A stretch of 64,000 bases of DNA from assembly GCF_900090045.1 (NCBI RefSeq), contig NW_021638312.1:62001-126000 (forward strand), in the 5' to 3' direction. The notes under the pieces are model-generated. The model did not search any database and was not told where the DNA came from. It worked only from the letters and a program-made list of their open reading frames with translations. A program made the translations under genes and the position numbers. Below are positions 24,413 through 38,301 of this stretch, piece after piece. Numbering within the stretch: position 1 is the stretch's first letter; the number at the start of each line of letters is the position of its first letter. The stretch comes from Plasmodium malariae. Taxonomy: Eukaryota; Apicomplexa; Aconoidasida; Haemosporida; Plasmodiidae.

Positions 24413-27400
24413 TTTTAATTCTATCATATGTTGACTAAAAAAAAAGTTGACTATATATTAAGTTCTCCAAATTATGAAAAAATAGTATACGTTATTATTT
24501 TTGACTTATTTTATTTTACATATAATAAATTTAATTTGTGTAGTAACAGTTTATATTAAATTTTACAAATATAAAACAACTTTAAAAATTAGCATAATTT
24601 TTATATAGGGATATTATATACATAATAAAATTATTATGAAAATAATTTAAATAAATATAAATGATAAATATTTAAAATATTTAGATAAATTATTTAATAG
24701 TAAATGGATGTAAATTTTTTTTTCTTTATAAATGGTTTTTAAAAAGAAAAAGAAATAATAGAAAAAGAAGATTAGATAAAATAAAATATAAAATTAAACC
24801 ACTGCTAAAATTTTTTTATTTATTTAAAAAATATATTATATGTGGAAAATGTATAATAATCTATATTAAAAAGCTCTATATGAAATTATAGGTTATTTTA
24901 AATTAATAGTTCTTAATTTGTATCTGATGTATTTTCTATTTTTGTGTTATAGCTGAGTAATATTATTTATTATGATTCTAAGAATAATAAAAAATGACTA
25001 GGAAGTCATGAAAAATATTTATTGTTATATAAAATACACATTAGTACTAACATAAGAAAAATACATTTTTACTTATGAACAATTATATATCAATAAAGTA
25101 AAATTTAGATTTATCAAACAATTATATGATTCTTCATATATTCTTAAATATATTTTAATAGTGAGCTCTGTATTTCTGTAAAAAATCTTTAAAATAATAT
25201 AGTTTGTATCTAATTGCAAAAATAATTAATTTTTATTTAATTAACATTCTAATATTTCATAAATTCCATATATTTATTCCTTCTAAATATAATGTAATTT
25301 ATATTTAGAGAAATACTAATATAACAAAAAAAAAAAAAAAAGAGGATCATAATAAATTTAGTATAAAACCATGGTATGCAATTCCGCAACTTTGAAAAAA
25401 TATATAGCCACATAGTATTACAAATAAAATTAAAGCAGAGAATATACATATATATGATATATAAAAGTTTTAAAAGGAAAATTTAGAATATAAAAAATTT
25501 TATATTTTTTTTTATGAAAATATATACAACAAATTAATTACATGCTGTTTTGCGTAAATACATACTATTAAAAACATTTATTTAAGAGGAAATATAAACA
25601 AAGAATGTTTTTATAAAATACAAAAACTCTTTATAACAAGAAAATTATTTCATATCATATGAATTTTACTCCTTTTAGATTATAATACAATAGTTAATGA
25701 TTGTAAATTTATCATATTTAACAAATTGTTATTAATTATATTAAAAAAAAAAAATTAACAAAATGGAAAATTTGTAGTACTTTTATCTCTATATGCTAAA
25801 AATTATAAAAAAAAAATTAATTAATTAAAAAAAAATAATAATAATACATTTAAAATAACTTTTTTAAATTTATAAATCAAATTGTAAAAACTGACGAAAT
25901 TATATTTTCATTCCAATAAATTAAATGAACATACAGTAACATTTGCAATGACACATGGTTAGTATCTTTTACGCGCTTTTATCATTTCGTAGGTACATAT
26001 TTTAACTAATAAAACAAGTTTTTACATCCAAAATATATTAACAAATAAAGATTCGTAATAAAAGCATTACACATCTTGCATTATGAAATGTATTACAAAA
26101 ACGAAAAAATTTCATTTAACACAATGAAAATAATATTTTGATTTGTTCTCATTCTTAAAAATTCTTTGTATAATTTATTTAAAAAAAAAAAAATTTATTT
26201 TTTCTTTTATTTAATATAAATATTTATTTTATTTATTCGTTTAATTTTATAGAAGAATAATACAAAAAATACATAACATTTTTGGTGTTAAACATATTTT
26301 ATGATAGATATTTACCTAATATTTATAAAATACATTTAAATAAACAATTAATTAAATATAATAATAATAAAATTAAGAAGCCCTTACATTTAGGAACTGC
26401 ATAGTTATACTCAAATTTAATAATTCCTTATAGTTAATTACTAAAAATGTACACTTATAATAGTTAAATATTTCTTATCCGTAAAATGAAGCATAAGACT
26501 GTATTTATGAGATATCTATAAAAAACTAATTCTTCTTTTTTTACATATTCTTAAAGAGTCAATGCTAGAAATAAGAAAGAATTATTATTCATAATTATAA
26601 ACGACATATGTTTTTATATGACCTTTAAATAATATTAAAAACTTAAATAATATATATAGGGGCATCTATTAAAAATAGAACAAAATATATATCTCTAAAA
26701 TACATTCACAAGTTGAAAACGCTGTAGATAATATATATTTATTTTGACTACGCCAAAAGATAATTTATATTTTTATAAAAATATAACACATTATTGGAAA
26801 TTTAAATTATGGGAGAAAAAAAGTATTGGTATATAATATACTTAAACATTATCGAATTTATTTCATTTATTTTATCAGCGAGTGGCATAGAAAATAAAAA
26901 CAGCATATTATATGTTTATTTATAAATTTTAAATACAAATTAATATATAAGTAATATAAGCAAAATTAAAATAACCTTACAATTAGGAACAATAACAACA
27001 TAATTACAGGCTCTAAATATTTAACATAATTATAATGATTTAGAAGTACAAGTTGGTATACAACTGTAAATAATCTCTAATTACTTGGAATATCATTTTA
27101 TTGTGTATTTACTATTTAACAATTATACGGTTCAACGAAAAATAAAAATTCTTTAAATGAGTTTTTACAATTAATATTAAGCGTAATCATAAATGGAAAA
27201 ATAAAGGAAAAACGTATATATATATATCATTGCAGGATAATGCATTCAGTTAGATTCAACATATACAAAAAAAAGACCTATGTTTTTTAATGTAAAAATA
27301 ATAGAACATTTTACTTATAGCAGGAAAAAAATAATAATTTTACAATAGAACAAGTTAAAATATAGAAAGCAGAACTATTTAGTTCAAATATCAATTATCA

Positions 27401-27761
27401 CATATCAATAAAATTATAGAAATAGTGCTAATATACATGAATTTTAAAGTAACAATATATATATTTTCATAGATATCTATCTAAAATATAGAAATATACA
27501 TATTATACCAGGTATACATAATTAATATTAAGTAATATTTTAAAATAAAAACTCGAAAATATGTTAATATTCAAATTTTCAATATAAAGAAGAACATAAT
27601 ATTTTATTGTTGAGTTCAAAAAGATCACTTAAAAGAGTGGAATTTTAAAATTATAACAATTACAATTATTCTTACTAAGAATATATGACTAAAGATATTG
27701 AATATTTTACTTCATATTAACAGTTTTTTTATAGAAATATAGATACTACTAATTATTCATT
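24413..27761. other. A/T-rich intergenic stretch
   Basis: No supported gene apart from an isolated signal-like short frame at 26809-26925, listed separately. Poly-A runs occur near 25327-25342 and 26180-26192. Confidence 0.6.
26809..26925 (+). other. short ORF resembling an isolated signal exon
   Basis: An ATG-initiated 38-codon frame begins MGEKKYWYIIYLNIIEFISF, then ILSASGIENKNS. A charged start, a hydrophobic core and a small-residue site look like a signal peptide. It then stops, and no partner exon was found in the next 800 bases. It may be the last trace of a secreted-protein gene, or chance. Confidence 0.25.
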
Positions 27762-28683
27762 TTAAGCAGTCATCAACTTAACTTCTTTACATTTTTCATT
27801 ATATCTTAAGATTTTAGGAATCGTTACTATACGTATAATATCTATTATAAGAATAAGTAAGTCAAAAGATATTAGATGAAAATATTATACTCCTGAAACT
27901 TATGAGGTTACACCCGTTGCTAGCTTTACTCCACTTGTTTGTAGATCTAAGTTTTTACATATAAATTTCCTACGCGCTTTTAATGGTGCAATATATCCAA
28001 TCTTTTCCAATTCTCAAGTACTATTAGTACAGGAAAATCTATTGAGAACATGAAAAAAAGAAAAAATATAGCAAAAGCATATCCGTAACTTCTAAATTAT
28101 ATTTTTTTTAAAAGCTACATCTCAAAGTCTTCTTTTTTTCTCAAGAATATCACCATAAACTTTTTTTTTTATCCATACTATTTCAGAATGGAAATGCTTT
28201 CCATCAAACAGCCCATTATTATATTCCATTAGTATGGTATTGCAAATTAATAAACTTAAATTTTATATTCTGATTTTTCCTTTCCTCCGTTTTTCATTAT
28301 TAGATATATTTCTTTTTTGTATTCTCCATTATTTTATATATCATATTTTAACCTTACAATATTTGAGATCACATATTGTTGATATTTTGATAGTAATCAA
28401 TAATTTCTTTAATCTGTTTTACTAACAGTGATATAATTTTAATTAAAGGTATTTTTAATTGTGCTCCTAAAAAAAAAATATATAAATATTTTCTCTATAA
28501 TATATTAAATAATCTCGTTAAAAATCGCAGCATGAAAAAAAAGAAAAACAAAAAATACAAATATTACAAATGCTCTTAAATAATATTATTATCATCCTAC
28601 ACCACTACTCAAAAGATATATCCATATTTAAAGAGAAAACATAGCATTTTATGAATAAGTTTGGCTTAATTTTTTTGCTTCAT
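27762..28683 (-). pseudogene. fam-l-type exported protein pseudogene
   Basis: Minus strand, heavily broken but traceable end to end. The signal exon begins at 28683 (MKQKN, stop) and continues in other frames as FIKCYVFSL and IWIYLLSS. Exon 2 begins after TTTTTTAG at about 28466 with STIKNTFN, stop, NYITVSKTD, stop, RNY, stop, LLSKYQQYV: the PEXEL arginine codon reads TGA at 28399-28397. It continues SNIVRLKYDI, stop, NNGEYKK and KRNISNNEKRRKGK, both family hallmarks. The first membrane helix is SYGYAFAIFFLFFMFSIDFP. After it come PLKARRKFICKNLDLQ and a second helix ending IPKILRYNEKCKEVKLMTA with its stop at 27762. The tail differs from the KKYEKIKF ending of the 39 kb gene but matches the stub at 43.0-43.2 kb. 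Confidence 0.75.
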
Positions 28684-30265
28684 AGTATAAACGTTTAATA
28701 TACTAATATATTCAAAAAGAAAAAAATTAATATTAATGAAATATACTTTTATTGATAAAGGTTGATAAATTAGTTTTATAATGTTATTTTTATAATTGTG
28801 TCGTAATCGTAAGATAAAATATATAGAACTATATTATTTTTTCACAATATATACTAAGAAAAATAGTATTAAAAATATATTATATAATTTTTATCTTAAT
28901 GTTATTCATAAAAATAGTATCTTCCATTAAAATAAAACAATATCAATTTTTTCATAATTATTCAAAATACATAATTTCATGATTCGCTATAGTGAACTAA
29001 TTAAAAAATTATTTTATTAATCCTTTTCATAATAAAAAAAGTAAAGAAATATGCAATTTATTATTTTATGGAATTATTGAATTAATATACAATACAGTAT
29101 TCATTGAACATATACATATATAATGTATATCATACATATAAAAGAAATGCTAAGAATTTTAAGAAGTTTACCTAATAATATTTCAAATTTAATAACTATG
29201 ATATATTATAAAAATTTTTTATTTTTATTAAAAAATATTAAAAATTATAAAAATATAATAACAATAATAAATGGAAAAAATAACATTTTGGATAATATTA
29301 GTTGTAGGATATGTTTTAGTTACTAATTAAAGTGTTTCATTTTTTTAAAGTATATATTATTTTTAAAAAATATAATTTATATGGTATAACATAATTTATG
29401 AAATACTATATAAAAACAAGAATGGAATGATTTTTTATTATTGTCCCATGATTTCTGGAAATTATAGTTTTTAATTAATTTTAATTTATACAATTATATC
29501 TAAATTAAAAATGTTTGTATTAATATAAGTAACTTTTTTATTTTAATAACTACATATATTTTGAAAAAATATTAATATAGTAAAAAAAAAAAAAGATAAA
29601 AAAATAAATAATTGTATAAATAATTAAATAATGTACATATATTTACTAAAGTAGTATATAGGAATTTAATTCTTTATTATGAATTTTTTAATTTTCTTAT
29701 ACTTATTTGCATTGTATAATATGCAATATATATGTAAAAAAATACTAACCTATCTTTTAAAATACTCTGTGATAAAATAACAAGATATAATTTTTTCATT
29801 TAACGAAATTATAAAGAAGTATAAATTAGGATAGAATAAGGATAAAATTTGTATTATTGTTTTAATTTTATGATTATTTGTTGTTTTTCTTAAATATAAT
29901 AATTAATTTTAGATGATAAATAAGGTATAGGTTGATATATATAATATGTTTCCTTATCTTAAGTTTTATCGTTTGTACATACAGAAATCATCAGAATTAT
30001 TCTATGTATTTATATTTGTTCCTTTAATTTTTATCCCTTTTTTTTCTTATTATTAACTTTTATGTGATTTTTTAAATTACTATATTTAATATTTCATATT
30101 CTGTTAATGCATTTTATTTTAGATTCCTCTTAAATTTATAGTATTATTTTTATTTGCTCTCTCCGATATCAGAAAATTTGCGACATATGTTTTGTGAACA
30201 AATGATATTACTAGAATATCGTTAGAATATTTTTTGAATATATCTTTACCATCTTGTATGGTGTA
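28684..30265. other. A/T-rich intergenic stretch
   Basis: Low-complexity A/T sequence downstream of the STP1 gene. A 67-codon frame at 29123-29326 is Asn/Ile/Lys-rich without family motifs. Confidence 0.6.
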
Positions 30266-32898
30266 TTATTCCATTATATGATTATACTCTTTTAATGTAT
30301 TTACATTTTCTCTACAATTTACATATGTATCATATTCTCTTATCTCTTCTTCTATATCCTGTATAAGGGCATCTTCTTTTATATATCCATTAATTTGCTT
30401 ATTATTCCCGTTTTCAAAATCATCTTCCTTCAATTTAGTTATGTTTTCATTAATTTTTTTATTTTTATCTAAATTTTCTATTATTTTCATTTTATTTATG
30501 GAACTATCAAAATATGATTGCCTATTATCTAGATACTCTTCTTTTTTACATTCTTCTAATACAGTCATAAGTACGAGTATACACAGTTTTATTAGTAATT
30601 TTTTTTTTATATATTTATATAATTCTTTATAACTTTTTTTGTTTTGCAATTCTTGTATATTTAATAATGATATATTATCTTTAGTTTCTTGTTTTTCATA
30701 GTTATTTAAAGTATACGTCAATTCGTCTGTCAATTCTTTTAACCAGTGCTGTTCCAAATAGTGCTCTATAATCATGTACTTTTTTGATATCCATTTTCTC
30801 CATAAATCTTTTTCTCTTTCTAAAAATGGAACATTCTTAATATCATTTGAAATATCATTTTTTATTTCTTTTATTTTTATTGCGTACACTTGTTCTTTTT
30901 TCCATTCATTTTTCAAATTATTAAACCAATGTGTTCTTTTCAATTTTGCAGAAATATTTTTGTGTTTTTCTATCCATTTATTCCATATAAATTTTTTTTT
31001 TTCAATATCGTGGTTACTTATAATATTTTCTATTATTAATTCATCATTTGTTAAGTTAGCATTTGTTTTAAATTCCTCTTTTGTAATTTTCTGTAGGCAT
31101 ATTTCTAAAAACTCCCATTTTTGTAATTCCCATTCTTCGTTTCTGCATTTTTCGAGTACTTCCAAATGTACTTCAATAATAGTTTTGGACATGTTTTTAT
31201 TTCTCTTTAACACATTTGTATTATTTATTATGTCTTTTTCATATATTTTTATTTTTTTTGTGATTTCTTCATCTTTTTGTAATGAGTGTTTTGAATGATC
31301 ATCATTTAAAGATATGTCTTTTTTGTCAGCATGCGAAGTTAGTAGTATTTTGAGAAATTTAACATGTCTTCTTTTTATGTTTTTCTTTTTTTTAAACATC
31401 CCAATTAAAGCATACTGCAATATAAAAAAGACCAAATTATTAAATAATTTATTAAATAATCAAATAATTATCATATATTTAATACATATTTTTTATCTTA
31501 CATTAATGAAAAGAGTGGATACAATAATAATTAGAAAGCTTATTAGAATAGATGATATATATGTATTATATGAGTTTTCTGGTGAATCTATAATAAAGTA
31601 TTAAATATATATGTATTAGTTATTTTAGTTATTTAAAATATATAAATATAAGTAGGATTAGCGATACCTTTAACTAATCTTGCTTTTGGAATGACGGGGA
31701 GTGTAAGTTCTTTAAATGATCCTTCAGAAGAAAAAAGAGCTTTTTTACTTTCTTGGGTTAATGCTGTAACATCATGGGTTAAAACTTTTGATTCAGGTGC
31801 TTTTGTTTTTTGGGAGTAAGAATATGCAGAATTTGAGTCAACATTTGATAATTCAGATTCTGTAGATTTTGCAGGATTAGTTTCAGTTTCTAAATTTGGA
31901 GATATAGGCAATGATATTTGATCCTCTGCTTTGGCTTGAACTAAAGGTGAAGCTTCCATTTCCTGTTCAGTTTTCGATTGTTGTGGATTATCGTTTGCCT
32001 CTTGAGCTCTCTTTTGAGTCAAATCATCCATTGTAGGTTGAGTTTGCACACCTGTTCCAGGTATATCTTTGGATTTATCTTCAACTTCGAGTTTTTCTGG
32101 ATCTTGTTTTGATGGGATTTCCTTTTTTTTTTCCTCTAAATTGGAACAAGTTGTAACTGATTTTACCAGTAAACAATCAGGTGGCTCTTTAAAAGTTTCT
32201 AGGTTCAGTATGTTGCATATTGATTGGGAACCTTTTTTTCTGGAATTATTTTTTTGGTAACAATTTTGAATAAGACTCTTTTTTCCGTCAAAATAATTTT
32301 TCATGTCATTAATCCACGCATTATATTCCCTACACTTCTTTAAGTATTCATTATTACAACCTCGTGAGTGCTGTGTTTTTAAACGTTTTATTTCCTTCAA
32401 TTCTTGACTTTTTTTTTCACAGAAATCTACTTCTTTATATTTTATTTCTAAGATTTCTATATCTTTTTCCTCTAAAATGAAAGGACATCCTCCATATTTA
32501 TTTAGCTTTTCATAGTGAGATTCTGCCCAACTCTTTATTGCTCTTTCCCAAATTACTTGATTACGATATGAGGGTGCTTTCTTATTATGAATTACATAAT
32601 TAGCCAAATCTAGGCATTTTTTCCTAAATTCTTCTTTATTATTCTCATTATTTAATGAACTCGTTTTCTCAATTATATTTTTAGTAATATTTTTAAAATA
32701 ATGATCGTTAACAAATCTGAAAAAACTACTTCCTCTAACACTTAAGTGCTAAATTGAAGAAAATTATTAAGAATTATATAAGAATTAATTTTTACGTTTA
32801 TTGTATTATCATTTTTTTTTATCATTAATAAAAATATATGTACAAATTTATTCATATTAAAAATTAACGAATAATACCGAGGAAAAGCATTTTTCCAT
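30266..32898 (-). CDS. STP1 protein, apparently intact four-exon gene
   Basis: Four exons on the minus strand: 32898-32878 (MEKCFSS), 32748-31668, 31587-31502 and 31414-30266. Introns are 129, 80 and 87 bases with GT...AG ends, in phases 0, 1 and 0, giving 778 residues. No signal peptide. Residues 8-200 form the STP1 N-terminal domain with cysteines near 95, 117, 138, 146, 170, 185 and 199 (GGCPFILEEKDIEILEIKY, DFCEKK). Residues 200-367 are a Pro/Ser/Glu/Gln-rich low-complexity spacer. Exon 3 encodes one helix (about 378-396, ISSILISFLIIIVSTLFI). The cytoplasmic part (397-778) carries tryptophans near 491, 496, 540, 543, 559, 567, 601, 604 and 620 in charged helices (IEVHLEVLEKCRNEEWEL, FIWNKWIEKH, LWRKWISKK), resembling the SURFIN Trp-rich region. 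In related proteins such tails face the red-cell cytoplasm. The A+T content is lower than in the flanks. Function is unproven. Confidence 0.88.
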
Positions 32899-33640
32899 AG
32901 TGACACTCTATTATTACGCAAGAATTTTGTATACAACATTCTGTAGTAAAAATACAAATCAATATCTTTTTATTTATCAACGTGTTTATTTTTAATTAAT
33001 ATATATTAATTAAAAGAGAATATAAAATTATCAAATATGTAAAAATATATATGAGATCTATAAAATAATTGAATACATTATTATTTATTTTATACGCTTA
33101 CTAAATTTTTTAACCTTCAATAAATATATCACAAGTAATATATTCATAGTAATTTTATTTTAAATCATAGTTATATTTATATTTTTATATAAAATTCTTA
33201 TTGGTCCTATAAAGAAGACAAATAAATAATAATATAAAGTTATATGAGTAACATTAAGAAGTAATATAAAAGTTATTGTATAAAGTTTGCATTATTATAA
33301 GTAATATTTCTTTTTTTATTATTTATTTTTTTTCTTAATACAAACTTATAAATATGAATATTATTATTAGTACTATTGTAAATAAATCTTTTTAATGCAC
33401 ATTTTGTTTGAAGATAAATAATTTATAAACCATATAATTAAAAGTACTAATATTTTATTTCTTTATATTATTATACGTTTGTTACTTTTGATACAAACAT
33501 TTATAGTTTTAGAATTATTATTTACATTTACTACTATATTATAGAGATTAGAATTAATAATATGTTAATTATAAATATATGTTATATTTTTTGTAAAAAG
33601 TATATACGATAAAAATGTACTTATAACTCTTAATATTATA

Positions 33641-33662
33641 ATATATATATATATATATATAT
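33641..33662. repeat. (AT)11 microsatellite
   Basis: Perfect AT dinucleotide repeat of about 22 bases in intergenic sequence. Confidence 0.9.
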
Positions 33663-36600
33663 CAATTTCCTAAATATTAAATATTTACGGTGTATATTTT
33701 ACCATTGAATAATTTTTAAATAGTATAATTTATTGTATACATATATTCTTCGTTATAATCCTATTATTACTTATAGATAAGAATAATTTCATATGTACTA
33801 AGTTTTAATTAAATAAAAGTACATTTAGGTATATTAATTAATTAAAATAAATTTGGCTTTTTATACAAAATATGAAAAATTATTAGGATACACGTATGGT
33901 AAAATTATTTATAATGTATGGTTAAGAATTAATAAAATATATTATAAGTTTGAAATAAAAATTAATAATATTATAATTCCATGTAAATAGATTAATGTAT
34001 TACATTATAGAATACAAACTATTTTGAAGCCTCATAGTTATATTTTTTTTTTTGATAATATGTATAAATATTAGGATAAATAGATCAAAACGTTGTTATA
34101 TATTTTTGTTTTCTTTTTTATACATTTAATAACCATCTAAAAATAATAACTTTTTAACATTATTAATAAATATGTATTTAGCATGCAAAATAAAAAATCC
34201 TATATATAGTTTTATAATATTATTTGAGACATGAATTTGTAAATGAAATTACAGAAATTTCTAACCGTATTGCTAACCATATAGGATATTATATTATAAT
34301 GTAAGTATTTATTTCTAATTAGATTTTTTCCTTTGAAACATGTATATAAGTAAGAGATAATGGTGAGGAAATTAAAAAAAAAAAATTTTAATTGATAGTA
34401 TATATTTGTAAATAATAATTTCACATAAACAATTAAGTTATAATGTTTATGAATAATTAATCTAATATATAATGTAATTATTGCTTTTATTTTTAATTCT
34501 TAATTTAATCTCTTACAAGGTTTTTGTGCCTTCTATTGTTTGTTTTAATTTTAATTCTTTATATTGCTTCCTATTCCATTTTAAATCGTATTGCTTAGTA
34601 AGAATATATGGGGAAATATATATAAAAATAATTTCTGATGTTTTAGGAAATTTTATATATTTATAATTTAATGTGAGTATATTAATTACATGTATTATTA
34701 AAATATTATATAGTGAACTAATAATCGTGAATGAATATATGACAAAATAAAAAGTCCATATTATTTTCTGAAATATTTGTAAGAATAAGAATAAAATTGA
34801 GCGTAATTTTATTTGAAACATCTATATGAAAATATTTATTTATTTTTATTTTTTTTTACTATTTTATAAATATGTGAAAAAGAAATTTTTCTTTTTTGAT
34901 ATAATTATTCTATTTTTTGTTTTTTTAAGATCAGAATAATTTTATGATACTGTATTTTATATAAAACAATTAATTTAAATAAATTCAAAATTAATTGCAA
35001 TTTGAATTTATTATTGAATATTTCATGATACTATTATGAATATAGTATTTATTAATTTAAGAAATAATATTTAACAATGAAATAGCTTTATTGCACATTT
35101 AAACTTTTATCATATAATTCAACAACTTTATTGCTATATGTATAAAACATCGCAAAATGCATCTAAGAATATAGATAAAATTAATACTTTTTTTTTTTAT
35201 GTTTCTTTAAACAATATATGAAAATTTTTTTTCATTTATAATGTATAAATTTTCAATACAGTAACTGTTATATATATTGCTATATCTAGGCACATACAAA
35301 TATAAATTTATAGTTCACATACATTTATACTAGAATTTATAGTTATCAATACGTTCTAATTATAATATCAGTCTTAAAGAATAATATATATGAAAAAAAT
35401 AGAAATAAATAAATCTATTTTATTTTGAATATGTTGCAAATTTATTTAATCCTTTCACTTGTACGCAGAAATATAGGGGCATAATGTCTCATAGGAGAAA
35501 CATAACTTTTTAAGTAATTCCATGTATAATGTTATAAATTTCATTTATCCATATTATTTTAATGTATAATATGTGATATTATTGTTATATATATATTAAT
35601 ATCATTTAAAGATATTTTTATTATTCGTTATATTTCTTTATATAATTTATTTAACATCATATTCTATGGTTTTAGCACTGATATTTGAAATAACGAGTTA
35701 CATAATTTTTCATATTTTGGACAAATTATCTATAATAAAGTAAAAATCATTATTGATGTAATAAAATTACATTAATGTGTGGAATATCTTTATTATAACC
35801 ACTTTTTAGAAAATATAATGATAATTTTATCTTTTCATTAAACATAATGATAAGGTTATGCAAAATTATTTATTTAATTGCACTTATATACGTATAATAG
35901 GAATTGATTTCTCAATATAAATAATCGATGTTCTAAATAAATATTTGGGTAATAATATTAATAATAAAGAATTTATATATTATATCTATCTCTTCTACAT
36001 AATATGTAAATTTACATAAAATATTTATGCTATAATTTAATATTTTTTGTTTACTTTGTTAAAGTAGTTTATGTACAACTTTATATAAGTATTTTTTATA
36101 GTTCTATTAGACTTAAAATAATTTATATATCTATAATTTTGTAATAATATCATTAAAAGAATTATCTTGAAACCTTTTTTTGTATTTATTTTATATAAAT
36201 TTCAAAAAAAAATTTCCAGGACATTAATTTATATAAAGAAAAACTATTATTATTTAATATATAAAAGTTATTTCTTACATTATAATATGTTATGTAATAT
36301 ATGCTATCGGCTGAATATATATTTGCATTTTAAGAATCATTTATCGTTATATTATCCAATGGTTCATCTAGAAATTTCAAAATATTTTTATTTTTTCTTA
36401 TTGAGGACATTAACAGAATCCAAATAAACTAGTATTAATATAAATTATATGTATATATATATAATTAAAACACTATTACTCCAAAAATTTCCTGTCCTCA
36501 TAGATTACAGGGGTGGTGGAATGGTATTCTCTCTTTTAGTTAAAATAACTTATAGTGCTATAAAAGAGAAAATATATGAAAAGTAATGAATTAAATGATA

Positions 36601-38276
36601 ATATAACCATTGGACATTATAAGATAAATTCTTAAAAGGTAGTAGTAGAAGAAGATTGTGCTTGCCTGTATAACTGTTCTAGTGAATATTTTATAATAAT
36701 CGAGATTCATTATAATTGAATAGATTCACTTAATATAATCAGAAATTTTAAGAATGGTACAATTATGCACTTAATAATATAATTTTTATGAATTCTTCAC
36801 TAATTTTTAAAATTTTGTACTTAAATAGGAATATTAGATATTTTCTGTATCACACATCCATTTACATGATTAATATATAAACGTTCATATTTTTAGGTTG
36901 TATGTTAAGAGTGTATTTATTAATTTTAGAATGAAATTTTTTTAGACCTAGTAGAACATATAATTATAATGTAAAATTATAAAATAGTAAACATTTCAAA
37001 TATTTTTATTTTGTATAAAAGAAAAAACTTAAGCTACTCTATGTGAATTATGATGAAACCTTATAAACCGTGGATTAAATTCTATAATTATTGAACATTC
37101 AAAAAAGATAACATGTTTTTTGTAGATATTGTGTTATATATTTTGCACAGGAATGTAAATAATATAATTAAATTTCATGTTATTATATATTTAACTTATT
37201 TAATTTGTATGCATTAAATATTAATTATATTATTTATTAAATGTAAAAAATACATAATACGAAAATTACGCTAACTTTATTGAGTAATATATATATAACA
37301 GAACAATTTATCCATGATATATATACTTAATAAGGAGAAAAATAAATATTTTACAAGGAAATTAAACTATTAGTTCATTATTTTCTAACTTAAGAGAGGT
37401 ATAAATAATTGTGAAAAATAAAGATATATTTTCCAAGAAGAACCAGAAGAAAGTTTAAAAATCACCAATATTTCTAGAACAGAAAAATACTATTTTTAAA
37501 TAATTGCTTGAAAGGATATAATTATGTAGTATCCTTATTTTTCGAAAATTATTTTATAATATATATACGTGGATTATTATATATTTTTAAAATCGGTAAA
37601 ATTATATTATATAAAGAAACATTAAATGAAATTAAAAAAATGGGACAATAAAATTTGAAAAAAACCTAAAATAGACTAAATAAAAGAATTATTTAGTGTT
37701 GTTACTATAATAATATATACATTAAAGGAATAAATATATAATAACTTTAATTTTTATAATTTAAAAATGGCGTTTTAAATTTAGGAAATTTTTTCTCTAT
37801 TTCAATTTTCAAATTATTAACTTGCAGGCTAAGACTTTTTAATAAGAGAAATGTGAAATTATATGTTAGATTATTACAATAAATATTTATGAATATGATA
37901 TTTTTATAATTCTCATCTCCAATTTAGCTCTTGAGAAAATAAACAATTGGGGTAAAATACGTTTTTTCCATTAAAAGTATTTTTAATAAAATGAAATTTT
38001 TTTATATATTTATATAGATTTATTATGATTTTCTGTTAAAATACATTACAAGCATTGCGTATTTTTAAATGAATAAAAACAAAATAATAAATTTAATTGA
38101 ATATCATACATAGAAAAATTATTATACCATACTTTTTAGTAAATTATATTGTTATTCTTAATGATTCGTTACAAATCATTTTTATTCTGTATATTATTTG
38201 TAAATTTATTTCATATATGTTTCCAAATTAATTAAATTATTTGTACTATATTAATGCTTATTATATCTTTAATCTC

Positions 38277-38301
38277 TTTTTTTTTTTTTTTTTTTTTTTT
38301 T
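38277..38301. repeat. poly-T tract
   Basis: Run of 25 consecutive T, among the longest mononucleotide runs in the window, about 0.9 kb upstream of the intact fam-l gene. Similar, slightly shorter runs lie near 50790-50812 and 62021-62039. Confidence 0.9.

Noticed and set aside
30774..31298. 174-codon plus-strand frame
   Set aside because: It lies fully antisense to the last STP1 exon and is rich in F, S and I as expected for the complement of a Lys/Glu-rich gene.
36167..36427. 86-codon plus-strand frame
   Set aside because: Tyr/Phe/Lys/Ile-rich composition typical of random A/T sequence; no ATG-led family block.
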